Below, piece after piece: positions 43,994 to 54,833 of a DNA stretch of 64,000 nucleotides. Position numbers and translations under genes: made by a program. The stretch covers positions 868,001-932,000 of the forward strand of contig NBAY01000002.1 of NCBI GenBank assembly GCA_002794775.1, in the 5' to 3' direction. Position 1 is the first letter of the stretch. Every line of letters starts with the position of its first letter. The notes beneath the pieces were generated by a model that did not search any database, had not been told where the DNA came from, and was given only the letters and a program-made list of their open reading frames with translations. Origin of the DNA: Porodaedalea pini. Taxonomy: Eukaryota; Basidiomycota; Agaricomycetes; Hymenochaetales; Hymenochaetaceae.

Positions 43994-44589
43994 TGGCGAA
44001 ATCGGGGTTGTCTGATCTATCGACGCAGGAGCCCACTTTAATCTTCTTCCTCCTTCAAGTGTCGAATACCAGAGTCCTTTGTCTGGACGCCACCAGATAA
44101 CGTATTCAACGCCTGTTTGAGTAACCGTGAACCAGGAGCGGCGTTCCTCGTTGTACCAGGAACGAGACGGGAGAGCACGACGTTGTTCCTCGTCGAGATC
44201 TATGTTGACGATGGAGGAGGAATAGGGATCGGGTGTGCGTTGGTACCGGGGTTACGCCAACGTTGAGCGGGTTCGTCAGCGAAGTTGATGACGAGGCGGT
44301 AGGATCCGAGTGAGATCACAAACGAGATTGTCGTCGAAGTTTGTACTCGTCTGGTTACCCACGTCCACGTCAGGTGCGTGCTCCACCAGAGGCTAATCCG
44401 GAGAGCCAGGGTCGGAAAAGGTTGGATGTGGGTTTACGTAATACACGAATGTCCGAAAACGTCCGGGCAGGGTTGAGGGTTTGTCGTTTAGGGGTTCTAT
44501 ATGTCAAGTCCGTCGAGGGGAGCGCTCCTCTAGACCGAGTGAAGGCGAGTTGACAGCGACGACGTACGCTGGGGATGAGCCTGGGTGGG

Positions 44590-44600
44590 GTTCTGCTTTT
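44590..44600 (-). promoter_or_regulatory. R5 self-primer binding site
   Basis: Sense AAAAGCAGAAC, an exact match to the complement at 44798-44808. Confidence 0.8.
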
Positions 44601-44601
44601 A

Positions 44602-45015
44602 TGTTAGGCGGGAGTCCGGGAGACGGCTCGGACTGGGCAGGCCTCGGCTGACTGTCGTCTGGGACGTGCTATACTCGAGTGTGGACTCGGGACACGCTTT
44701 ACTCAGGCTAGGTTGTCGCGGAGGTAAGAGGATTAATACAAGTCTAGACTAATACAAGGGGGACGAGTCTCACCTAGGTCGTCGCGGAGGTAAGAGGAAA
44801 AGCAGAACAAGGAGTTCATGCGATTCCTGAGACCTTATATAGCGACGACCGTGAGACTATATTACCTAACATTACCTAACGAGTGGGAATGGAGCGAATG
44901 AAGGCAGTGTGGGAATGATTGTGTAAGATGGGTAAATATAATGAAAAGGACGAATATAATAAAGGAAATGGTAAAAGGGGAAATAAAGGAAAAGGTGAAA
45001 GTTCAGGTTCTAACA
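44602..45015 (-). repeat. R5 5' LTR
   Basis: Looks identical to 26256-26669 over all 414 bases. Confidence 0.95.
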
Positions 45016-45500
45016 TGACTCCATCGCATTTCATTTCTGGTATGCTTTGGCAGGCATCAAATTCCAGTACCACTCGATTTGCACCAAACGTCGGTACGTC
45101 TTGAACCGCCAGCTCCTCCGGTACGCCTTGGTACACCTCTAGTCCACTGGTGTCGGGTGCTGGCACCGCTCGGTACGCACTAAATCCACCACACTTCACT
45201 TCCGGTACGCATCCGCATGCCTCGAATTCCGGTACCACTCGATATCCATCAAACGTCGGTACAACTTGAACCTCCACAACCTCCGGTACGCGTCGGTATG
45301 CCTCCAGTCCACTAGCATCGGGTGCTGGCACCACTCGGTACGCACTGAATCCACCACACTTCACTTCCGGTACGCATCCACTTTCCTCAATTTCCGGTAC
45401 CGCTTGATATCTGTCAAACGTCGGTACATCTCGAACCCCCACAACCTCCGGTACGCGCCGGTACGCCTCTGGTGCATCCAGGAGCACCCCCTCCTCACTA
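45016..45500 (-). repeat. Tandem repeat of about 165 bases in R4 gag
   Basis: The CCACCACACTTCACTTCCGG segment recurs at about 165-base spacing. A further copy lies beyond R5 at about 26090. Confidence 0.8.
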
Positions 45501-47608
45501 ATGCTCGGCTCCGGACCCACTTGGCGAACTTCTAACTCTGGTACATCTTGGTACGCGTCAAAACCCGGTACCACTTGATATGTGTCAAACATCGGTACAT
45601 CTTGAACTCCCTCGACCTCCGGTACACGTCGGTACACACCACCATCCGGTACCTCCAGGGACGCACTTTTGTCACTAATTCTCGGCTCCGGATCCACTTG
45701 GCTCGCTTCTAACTCTGGTACACCTCGATATGCGTCCAGACCCGGTACTGCCCAAAGTGCGCAAAATGTCGGTACGTCTCGGTACACACCAAACTCCGGT
45801 ACACATTGGTATGCATCTGGACCTCTAGAGCCTTGCCCTGGCTCCATCCGGTACACACCAGAACCATGGTCTTTGGACTCTGGAATGCTTCGGTACGCAT
45901 TGGTCTCCGGTACTGCTCGAAGTGCATCAAGCTTTGGTACGTCGTGATCTGTACCAGACTCCGGTACGTCTCGAAGGGCTTCAATCTCCGGTACACCTCG
46001 GTGCACCTCTAGACCACCAGTATCCGGCTCCAGCTCCGCTCGGTACACAACTGCCATGCTGCCTTTGAGCTCCGGTACCCTTTGGCACTTGTCAATCCCT
46101 GGTATCCCCCAACTCGTAACGAACTCCGGTACCTCTCGGTATGCCTGCACAGCACTAATATCCACCTCTGGTACCACTCCGCATGCACCCACTCCGCCGT
46201 CCTTCCACTCCGGTACGTTTTGGTACACTTCAAACTCGGATACCTCTCGGTACGCGTCTAACTTCGGTACCTCTCGAAGCACATCAAACTCCGGCGCCTC
46301 TCGGTACACATCTGCCTCCAGTACTTCTGGGTACACCTCCTCCTCACCAGAGCTTGGTTCGGGTAGTGCTCGGTACGCGTCCTCTCCACTATCTTTCGAT
46401 CCCAGTGCCACTCGGTACGCCTCAACCTCGTTCACCGGTACATTCACCGGCCCCCCCTCAGGCCTCGTCGGTATCTCGACACCACCCATCTTTGCTTTCT
46501 TCGCCACTGACGCTAGCTTCTTTGCTTTGTTAAGCAGTATCTCATACTTCGCCACCTCCAATTCCTCTTCCGACACTTCCTCCAAAATCTCCGCCATCGT
46601 TACCGAGCCTTCCGACCCATCGGTACGTGCTGTTGACATTGTCGCTACCTCTATGAGGTTTACCGATGCCGTACCGGTCTCCTGATGCAACGAATCTATC
46701 TTTTCCATCAAGTTATCCCCCAACGCCGTGCTCGGTACAAACCCTCCATTCGGTAGCGTCACCTTCCCGTTCGCATCCCTCACACACTTTCCTGCCTGGA
46801 TATACTCTAGCACCTTCGGGCACAACCTAATGTAGTGGCTCGTGTTGCCACAGAATGCACACCCGGGACTCCTCTGGGATGTCGTCACTGGCGGTGGTCT
46901 TCGCCTGAGGGACTGCACCTGGACCTGAATGTTCTTGACCGCTTCCCACACCGTACCGATATCCACCTCTTCTGATTTCGCCTTCGACTGACCCATCGGT
47001 ACAGGTGTTTTAGCTGTCGGTACGTCGTCGAAAACTGTACCGGCGAGAATGTAATCGGCATGCTTCACCACCAACTCGATCAAATATGGTTTGCCCAGGG
47101 CCGGATCGGTTTCCTTGCTTTCTAGACGCTGCTGCAACCTATCCTTCAGCTTGCCGGTAAAAGCCCGAATGAACATGCGTGCTGTTTCCTCCACTGAAAC
47201 CATTGAGTTTTGCTCCAAATACCTCGACCTCACCATAAACTCTCTCCGGTACTCTCCAAAATCCTCCCTCGACTGAATTCCTCGGCTTCTCCATCCTTCG
47301 ACCAGCCTATCAAGGTCATCCCGAGAGAAGCGCACACCGGGCGCCAACGCTGGGTAAAATGATATGATCGCTTCCTTTGCTTTATTCCAATCACTCGCTC
47401 CCATACCGACATCATCGGCAGTATCCCACAGCTCAGCTACCGAACTCGAAGCATAATACTTCGCGTACTGGATCTTCGCTGCGTCGTCTAAGTTGCACTC
47501 CATAGTGATATACTCAATGTCCTCGAAGTACTGAGGGAGATCCAGCAGGTTACGACCATCAAATAAGGGAGCATCCTCTGCTCCTCGGTGTGGAGGACGA
47601 CTTGTCAT
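45016..47608 (-). CDS. gag: R4 gag with long VPE repeats (5' part, cut by R5)
   Basis: Starts MTSRPPHRGAEDAPLFDGRN. The gag domain is parallel to R2 gag (NLLDLPQYFEDIEYI), with knuckle CAFCGNTSHYIRLC near residue 247. From about residue 385 onward the protein is built of short units around Y-R-x-V-P-E. These merge into a repeat of about 55 residues (165 bases) at the R5 end, with copies near 45022, 45187 and 45352. No protease or polymerase follows. The frame is open to the insertion point and continues at 26250. Repeats of this kind may reflect slippage on GGTAC-rich DNA. Their role is unknown. Confidence 0.88.
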
Positions 47609-47757
47609 GGTTGTGCTAGGCGTACCGGGGCTTTGACCACCACTATTCCGGTACGCAGAAGAGTCGGTTTCTAAAATTGGAGACTATGCTCCTTGACAAA
47701 ATTGATAGCGAGGTGAGTCCTGTTGGTAATCAAATGAATACAACACGGTTGACCCCC

Positions 47758-47774
47758 CCTCGCGGTGGGCTCCA
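47758..47774 (-). promoter_or_regulatory. R4 primer binding site
   Basis: Sense TGGAGCCCACCGCGAGG, identical to R2, two bases from the LTR. Confidence 0.75.
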
Positions 47775-47776
47775 CT

Positions 47777-48642
47777 TGTAGATCCTGTGTATGGGTTGTT
47801 TAGGATCGGTAGTTCGTTTGGGGATGTGTTTCTGTTGAGTTATGAAGTAATTAAAGCCTCGGTATGAGCACGGGAAAAATCTCGGTACACGTCGGTACGT
47901 GTCGGTACGTGTCAATACTGTAAGGTGCTCTGGACCCGATGTGAGTGTCGGTGCAGAGCCGGAACGAGTGAGATATCAAATCCGGTGCGAGACAATAGCA
48001 ATAGCAGAGACGAGAATGAAAACAAGACAAGAGATGAGACTGAAGACGAGGTTGCCATGAAACTAACTGTTGCGGAGACTAACTGCATGCATGGAAGCTG
48101 CCCTATCTGAGGGGAACTCTGCAGTAGTATTTCCTCCCTTGCTACCTATGACAGGGAAGTCCCTAAATACAAGGTGCAAGAGATCTATCTACAGGAAAAT
48201 TATTCCAAAGTGAGTATAATGTGCATACCGGGTGAAACATAGAGTGTCGGAGAGAAAACATTCGGAATGTAAGAGAAACATAGAAATTCAAAAGAAAACC
48301 TGTCCATGCGACAACTTCCTCATTTGCATCAGTCCATCATCCGGTCATATCGCAGCTCCACCGGAACTGAGATCCTCCAATTGGTGAGTCGTCACCCATC
48401 ATCGAGCAGATCTCCGGTACGCATCCCAACTGACTCTGATGACATAAGCTTTCCGGTACATCCCGAATTGCCAGGGGGATCTTCCTAGTGATCCGCTGAT
48501 GTGATGTTGGGCAAATCATCCTGTGTCCGGTACACGTCGGGCAAATCATTCTGAGTCCGGTACATGTCAATAGCTGTTTGAATGTGCAACGGATGGCCTC
48601 TAGAGGGATCTGCAGTGGTTGGCCGCTCGCCGGAACTCTACA
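47777..48642 (-). repeat. R4 5' LTR
   Basis: Pair of 24706-25591. Differences are mostly transitions plus the two missing 10-base CGGTAC units. Confidence 0.93.
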
Positions 48643-48783
48643 GCGGGTGTCCCGCGTGATCTTCTCGTGCTCAACGGCGCCGACGTTGTCGACATACCCC
48701 GGTATGCGGGGTGCCTTGCGCGCCAGCCGAGGCGGCGCCGTGTTGTTGCTGTTGCTGCTGCTGTTGCGGTGCAGAGACGACAT
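48643..48783 (-). pseudogene. R2 antisense gene 1, 5' end (cut by R4)
   Basis: ATG at 48783 opens MSSLHRNSSSNSNNTAPP and runs 47 codons to the R4 insertion. The frame continues at 24701. It lies only about 160 bases inside the R2 3' LTR on the opposite strand. The CAG/CAA-rich tract reads as Asn/Ser in this frame. Confidence 0.6.
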
Positions 48784-48944
48784 GGTTGGAAGAAGCAGGA
48801 GAAAAACCCATCGGTACGACCACTTTTCCAACGCCCTCTCTAGCGTGTTCCGACGCGCGTGATCAGCGTAATCAAGCTTCTCGCGCGTATCAAAAGAAGA
48901 GAAGGCGTGACTGGGGACAGTCATGATTTAAACGCCCCGGGAGA

Positions 48945-49878
48945 TGTAGAGCCGTGCCGATCGTCCCATCACTGCCGATCACTCCAGAAGCATTCAAGAA
49001 CTGGTTCCGACGCGTACCAATCAGTACCGGACTCAACCCGATCGGTCCGGTCTCGAATCAGAACCTCACGATCACATCATCAGCACGTTCCGACACCTCC
49101 GAAAGCATACCGGAATGTACCAGAGATCTTATCTTGACGATTAGGGATGCAGTCACATGGAGCATACAGCCAAGACGCGTACCAGACTGCTGTCCGATGA
49201 CGGGAGCCACGTACCGATTGGACGATCTGAGTTCCGGTGGAGCACCGGTGTGATCGGACGTGAAGCGGACATTTTCCTCATTATGATTTATGTTTTTTCC
49301 TATGTTCTTCTGATTTCTATGCACTCTATGCACGCCTCTATGACCTATGACTTTTCCTTTTGACTTCTCTATGTTTCGACTGATATGCACAGTATGCCCA
49401 TATGGAAATTATTAACTGTAGATAGATCTTTGGACTTAGTATAAATAGGCACCCCATGTTGTAGGTAGAGGACAAGTCAGTTCTACTGCAGAGTCTCCCT
49501 CAGATAGGGTAACTTGAGTGTGATCCGTCTTTGTTCTCGTAATCTTGTAGTCGTTCCGTCTTCGTCCTAGCATCTCGTCTTTCAAAACTGTCTCTCGTCT
49601 CATACTTCGTGACTTGAACCTCGCCGCTCGTTGTGATCACACCGTACCGGTGTTGATTTCCCATGCGTACCGACTCTGTACCGGTCAAACCACAGACGAG
49701 ACAGGAGTTCCTGACCTTTGTTCTCGATATCGACACGTACCGGCGCGTACCGAAGCATACCGACGCATACCGGTACATCGAGCGATCTCACTGCAGTCTA
49801 CCCCTAACCTCCCAGAGCAATGCGATCACGTCCCCAAAAGGACCGTTGATCCCAGACACCCCTAAGTCAGGATCTACA
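48945..49878 (+). repeat. R2 3' LTR
   Basis: Pair of 7466-8399. Preceded by the purine tract of CCCCGGGAGA. TATAAATAGG at 49440-49449. Confidence 0.95.
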
Positions 49879-49882
49879 TCGC

Positions 49883-50434
49883 CTGAAATGAGCGATGAAC
49901 ATCGAGGTGGTCCATGGAGTATTAAGGTCGACCCCAGTCCTGACGACATACGATGCCTGGAAGAAAAAGGCCATTGAGATCGATCGCAGCGAACAGCAAA
50001 TTCGGGCCATCCAGCGAGGCTGCACACTACCCCTCCAGCGCCCTCTGCAGCAGCAGGCACCGCCCGCTTGACAACTGTTTGGGCCACTGCACTCCGACAA
50101 GTGCGATGCAACTGGCGTCACCTTTGGAGGTGCAGGCCAGCCAATGGACGTCTTGATGAACGAGGCACAATGCCGACGCGCGTGCTGGATCTGCGGTGGG
50201 CTGGATCACTTTAAAAACAAGTGCCTGCAAGGAAAACTGATCATCCAGCGCATGCTGGAGCTGATGGCACCAGGCGAGCATCGCCTCCTCGCCGACGAGC
50301 TCGGCACGATGAAGGAATCGGCCTTCGAGGAAGTCGTAGACACTCAGAGGTCGACTGTGGAGGACTATGTGGAAGAAGAAGGAAATGACGAAGAGGTTGT
50401 CGACTCGCAGGGTTTTGCGAGTGGTCAGACATAG
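49883..50434 (+). pseudogene. gag: R1 gag, 3' part
   Basis: Continues the gag cut at 7465: LK, a TGA, then MNIEVVHGVLRSTPV, the knuckle CWICGGLDHFKNKC near 50176 and the acidic tail DSQGFASGQT. At least two in-frame stops lie before the knuckle. Confidence 0.88.
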
Positions 50435-50452
50435 CCATCGGGGTGACTGACC
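50410..50452 (+). promoter_or_regulatory. R1 gag-pol -1 frameshift signal
   Basis: GGGTTTT (50410-50416), spacer, GGTCAG (50423-50428) and CTGACC (50447-50452). The stem is unchanged although the loop and flanks have mutated. Confidence 0.8.
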
Positions 50453-53400
50453 GAGAAGAACAAGGGACTTTGAATCCAGATTCGTTAAAATATAACCAAC
50501 CATCTGTAAAATATATGGATGCCAACAACATCGATGGTTTTCCCGATTACGAAGTCCCCACCGGTGTGAATAAAGATGAAGGATACGAGCAGCTGTTCAT
50601 GAGAGGAACTGGCGGACGCCAGCTGGACCTTCTCCTGAACGTCGGACACAGCGTAGCGGGTGAGATGAGAGAGGTGGATGCACATGCCCTCGTGGATTTG
50701 GGATGCACAGGATCATGTATAGACATGAGGTTTGTCGAGCGATACGGGTTGGAGACCAAATGATACATTCGGCCCCTAGCAGTGCTCAATGCTGATGGCA
50801 TGCACAACGAAGCTGGGTTGATCGAGGAATACGTTGATGTCGAGCTCATGATTGGGCACCACAGAGAGAGGATTGTCCTTGCGGTGACGTCGCTAGCATC
50901 GTCAAACATCTTCCTTGGTTACGATTGGCTTCAACATCACAACCCAGAGGTCAACTGGAAGACGGGTTTGATTGAATTCACCCGTTGCCTGGAGGAGTGC
51001 GCGATCGAGAAGGAGGATGTGAAAGAGATGAGGAGGGTGAGAGAGGTGCGAATGGACAAGGCGTCCTGGCCCGCATACCTCAACGACTATGCCGACGTCT
51101 TCTCGGAGAAGGGATTTGAGAAGTTGCCTGAACACCGGCCATGGGACCACGTCATCGATCTGAAGCCTGACTTCAAGCCCAGTGACTGCAAGATCTACCC
51201 ACTTACGCCAACAGAGCAGCAGTCGCTCAAGGACTTCCTCAATGAGAACTTGAAGTCTGGTTGTATCCGACGGTCGATATCACCCATGGCGTCGCCCTTC
51301 TTCTTCATCAAGAAGGCCGACAAATCGCTACGCCCAATCCAGGATTACCGTAAGCTTAATGATGGTATGATCAAGAACAAGTATCCCCTCCCTCTCATTG
51401 ATGAACTCGTCGACAAGGTCAAGAAAGCGAAGTACATCACTAAGCTTGACCTTTGCTGGGGGTACTACAGCGTCCGGATCCATGAAGGTGATGAGTGGAA
51501 GGCAGCTTTTCGCACTAACATGGGCCTCTTCAAACCGACAGTGATGTTTTTTGGTCTTTGTAATGCTCCAGCGATGTTCCAGGCATTCGTCAACCATATC
51601 TTCAAGGGACTGATCTATGACAACCTGATCATCATCTACCTCAATGATATCCTAATCCTCTCTCAGAATCTCGAGGAGCATATCGAGATGTCGAGACGCG
51701 TCCTTCAGATCCTGCGAGAGAACGGCCTATACCTGAAACCAGAGAAGTGCGAGTTCGATGCCAAGGTTGTAAAGTACCTCGGCCACATCGTCGGCAATGG
51801 TGAGATCAGAGCAGACCTGGCAAAGATGGAAGCAGTCACAGACTGGCCCGTCCCATGAAATGTCAAACAGCTACAACAATTCCTTGGCATGGGCAACTGG
51901 CTGCGACGATTCATCAAGGACTACAGCAAGGTAGTCCATCCACTGATGTCGCTGACAGGCAAGAAGGACTGGGTATGGGAGACCAAACAGCAGGAGGTGT
52001 TCGAGGAGTTGAGACGACGTCTCTGCTCACCTCCAGTCCTGGCCATCGCGAACGATGAGGGCCCTTTCCATGTCAAAGCAGACTCATCAAACTTCACGCT
52101 TGGAGGAGTATTGTTGCAGAAACAGGAAGGCAAGTGGAGGGTAGTCGCCTACAGGTCAGAAGTGCTCCTACCAGTGGAACAAAACTACGAGATCTATGAC
52201 AAGGAGATGCTCGCGATCATTTTGGCACTCAAGGAGTGGAGACAATACCTCCTCGGCGCCCATCACCCTATAGAAATCTGGTCCGATCACACCAACCTCA
52301 CCTACTTCAGGTCAGCACAAAAGCTGAGCTATCGACAAGCTCGCTGGAGGACAGAGCTTGAGGAATTCGACTTCCACCTCGAACACAAGTTGGGGAAGAC
52401 GATGGGCAAGGCGGACATACTGTCGCGTAAGGCGGGCTATGATGAGGGCAAGGATGACAACGACGGTGTCGTGTTCATCAAGGAGAAGTGGCTGAATCGT
52501 GGAGTGGTGAGGACGTCGCGTGATGAGGTGTTGGACAGAGTGGGTGAAGCGCAAAGGGCGCAACATGAGTCGGAGAGGCCAACAGGGATGACGGAGGTCG
52601 ATGGTTTATGGCGAATGAAGGGTAAGGTGTACGTCCCGTCAACGATGAAGGAATCTGTGTTGTGAGAAGGTCACGACTCGGTATTGGCGAGGCATCCAGG
52701 AGCGTCAAAGATGGTGGAACTTGTCCGTTGAGACTTCTGGTGGGTGTTGATGTTCTCCGACATCCGAGCGTACGTCTGAGGATGTGATCGCTGTCAGCGA
52801 ACAAAGGCTCTGAGGGCATCAAGGTCAAGGCCGCTTCACTCAAATGCGGTCCCAGAAGGTCCTTGGGAAGTCGTCACAGTCAATCTCATCGGAGAGCTCC
52901 CGGACTCCAAGGGGCACAATGCGATCTGCGTCTTCATTGATCGGTTCTTGAAACAGATGCACGCAGTCCTGATGACGACGAAGTTGTCAGTGGAAGGCAT
53001 GGCTCAGCTGTACCACGACCACGTCTTCCGCCTCCACGGCTTGCCAAAAAAGATCATCCATGACTGAGGCACACAGTTCGACGCGTTGATGATGAAGGAA
53101 CTGTACAAACTCTTACACATCAAAGGCAACCCATCAACGGCGTATCACCCACAGACCAATGGTCAAACAGAATGCGTTAACCAGGAGCTCGAACAGTACC
53201 TTCGACTCTTCGTTAACCATTGTCAATCGGACTGGAAGGACTGGCTCCCCCTTGTGGAGTTCGCATACAACAACCGCAAACACTCGGCGATGAAAATGTC
53301 CCCCTTCTATGCGAACACAGGACGTCACCCCTTGAGCTTTGACACAACACGCACCTCATCTGCCAACATGTCGGTGGAAGAATTCGCAAAGCACATCAAG

Positions 53401-54030
53401 GAGACTCATCGCATTGTGAAGGACAACTTGGTCAAGGCGGCAGATGACATGAAGCACTACCACGACTGGACAGCAGGGACTTCGGTGGAGTACAAGGCTG
53501 GAGACAAGGTTTTCCTCGACGGGCGAAACATCAGCACAGATTTGCCGATGAAGAAACTTGCTGACAAATGGTATGGTCCCTTCGAGATCGTTGACAAAGT
53601 GGGAACTAGTGCGTACAAACTCAGGCTCCCCAAGCGATGGAAAAAGGTCCACCCCATCTTCAACGAAGCCCTGTTGAAACCCACCATCGAACCATCCTTT
53701 GAAAGCCAGAAACAACCTCCACCGCCACCACCTGACATCATTGACAATGAAGAGGAATACAAGGTTCAGGAGGTTATCGACTCACGTCTGCACCAAGGAA
53801 AACTACAGTACCTCATCAAGTGGGTCAGATACAATGAACCGACTTGGCAGCCTGAGACGGACTTCAGTGAGAATGCAAAGGAGGCAATCAAAGAGTTCTA
53901 TCAGAAACACCCTGGCGCTCCTTGAAAGCTCGACATTCCTCGCCAATGACTCCATCCACTCTTCGTCGACACCGAGCCAGATGACCTCGATCTTGGTTGG
54001 TCGGGACGCCCAACCTTGAAGGGGGGGTAA
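50416..54030 (+). pseudogene. pol: R1 pol, heavily decayed
   Basis: All domains can be followed, but it is dead. The protease reads DLGCTG in place of DSGCTG, and the RT box reads YLNDILI in place of YLDDILI. Eight TGA stops (50761, 51856, 52663, three between 52700 and 53070, 53923 and about 53946) each sit where R3 has arginine. Many other changes are Arg to Cys/His/Gln, Thr to Met, Ser to Leu or Asp to Asn, as expected from C-to-T on either strand at CpG. The chromodomain remnant is KLQYLIKWVRYNEPTWQPET. The stop TAA abuts the 3' LTR. Confidence 0.94.
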
Positions 54031-54464
54031 TGTTAGGACTTGAACTTTCACCTTCCTTTATTCTCCCTTTTATCATTTCTTTTCCTTTTAATCGCTCCTT
54101 TTCATTATAATTAATCATCTTTTTCAATCATTTCCCACACTCCTTCCACCAGACCTTCATTCATTCCATTACAAGTTACATAAACTATACAGTACTTAGA
54201 TAATCCGGTCTCACAATCGGCGCGAATAAAAGGTTTGAGGAACTCACATGAACACTTGTTCTGCTTTTCCTCTTACCTCCGCGACAACCTAGGTGAGACC
54301 GCGTCCCCTCCTGTAGTAGTGTATATTGTATTAATCCTCTTACCTCCATGACGACCTAGCCTGAGTAAGCGTGTCCTGAGTCTACGCTCGAGTATAGCAC
54401 GTCCCAGACAATGGTCAGCCAAGGCCTGCCCAGTCCGAGTCATCTCCCGGACTCCCGCCTAACA
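54031..54464 (+). repeat. R1 3' LTR
   Basis: Pair of 5721-6154. Followed by GCTTT (54465-54469), the target duplication. Confidence 0.95.
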
Positions 54465-54469
54465 GCTTT

Positions 54470-54833
54470 ATGTATCTAAAATTAATGGCTATCAAGAAAA
54501 GTATTTCTGAACTCAGTGTCTGCAATCTACTTTGCCAAAGGATAAGATAATTCTGGGATTCTGAATCTCCATTATCAGTAAATCAAGAGAATGGTGGTTA
54601 TTAGATTTAGAATCCCAGAATTATCTTATCCTTTGGCAAAGTAGATTGCAGACACTGAGTTCAGAAATACTTTTCTTGATAGCCATTAATTTTGGATACA
54701 TAAAGCATAATTTCTGCAAAATTTGATTGATTGAGAATTTACAATCCATGTAAGGCTTTTCTGGCCAAACTTACATGAGCTACACTAAACACTTTGTGAT
54801 ATACTCCTCCCTCATGGAAAACCCCAGATTTTC
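54470..54833. repeat. Long palindrome: rest of left arm, spacer, right arm
   Basis: 54470-54568 and 54604-54702 are near-perfect inverted repeats (for example GATAATTCTGGGATTCT and its complement). 54703-54833 is the complement of 5588-5720. R1 therefore landed inside the left arm of a fold-back element of about 500 bases. Confidence 0.9.

Larger units (their letters stand above)
26256..45015 (-). mobile_element. R5: chromovirus inserted in R4
   Basis: LTRs of 414 bases (26256-26669 and 44602-45015) look identical. The target duplication is TGACT (26251-26255 and 45016-45020). It is 6250 bases without R6. Two stop codons in pol make it defective. Confidence 0.96.
24706..48642 (-). mobile_element. 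R4: non-autonomous gag-only retrotransposon (TR-GAG-like)
   Basis: LTRs at 24706-25591 (886 bases) and 47777-48642 (866 bases), TGTAGA...TCTACA. The target duplication is GCGG (24702-24705 and 48643-48646). Without R5 it is about 5.2 kb. It has the same primer site as R2 and about 50 shared bases before the 3' LTR. It encodes gag with long VPE repeats and only a scrap of the pol N-terminus. No RT, RNase H or integrase is present. Confidence 0.93.
7466..49878 (+). mobile_element. R2: large Ty3/gypsy retrotransposon with antisense genes
   Basis: LTRs of 934 bases (7466-8399 and 48945-49878) run from TGTAGAG to TCTACA. The target duplication is TCGC (7462-7465 and 49879-49882). Without R3 and R4 it is about 12.2 kb. 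Order: LTR, tRNA-type primer site, leader frame, gag-PR, pol (RT-RNase H-IN), about 4.2 kb of 3' region with two opposite-strand genes, purine tract, LTR. The LTRs differ at about 20 sites, nearly all transitions. Pol carries four TGA stops. Confidence 0.95.
5721..54464 (+). mobile_element. R1: outermost chromodomain Ty3/gypsy retrotransposon (decayed)
   Basis: LTRs of 434 bases (5721-6154 and 54031-54464) are bounded by TGTTAGG and CCTAACA. The target duplication is GCTTT (5716-5720 and 54465-54469). Without nested insertions the element is 6327 bases. The gag is cut at 7465 by R2 and resumes at 49879 after the shared TCGC. It is the oldest layer by nesting. Its two LTRs differ at several sites, mostly transitions, and pol has eight in-frame TGA codons where relatives have arginine. 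Confidence 0.96.

Noticed and set aside
45016..46400. Regularly spaced repeats resembling a CRISPR array
   Set aside because: Units are coding, degenerate and contiguous, not identical repeats with unique spacers, and the genome is eukaryotic.
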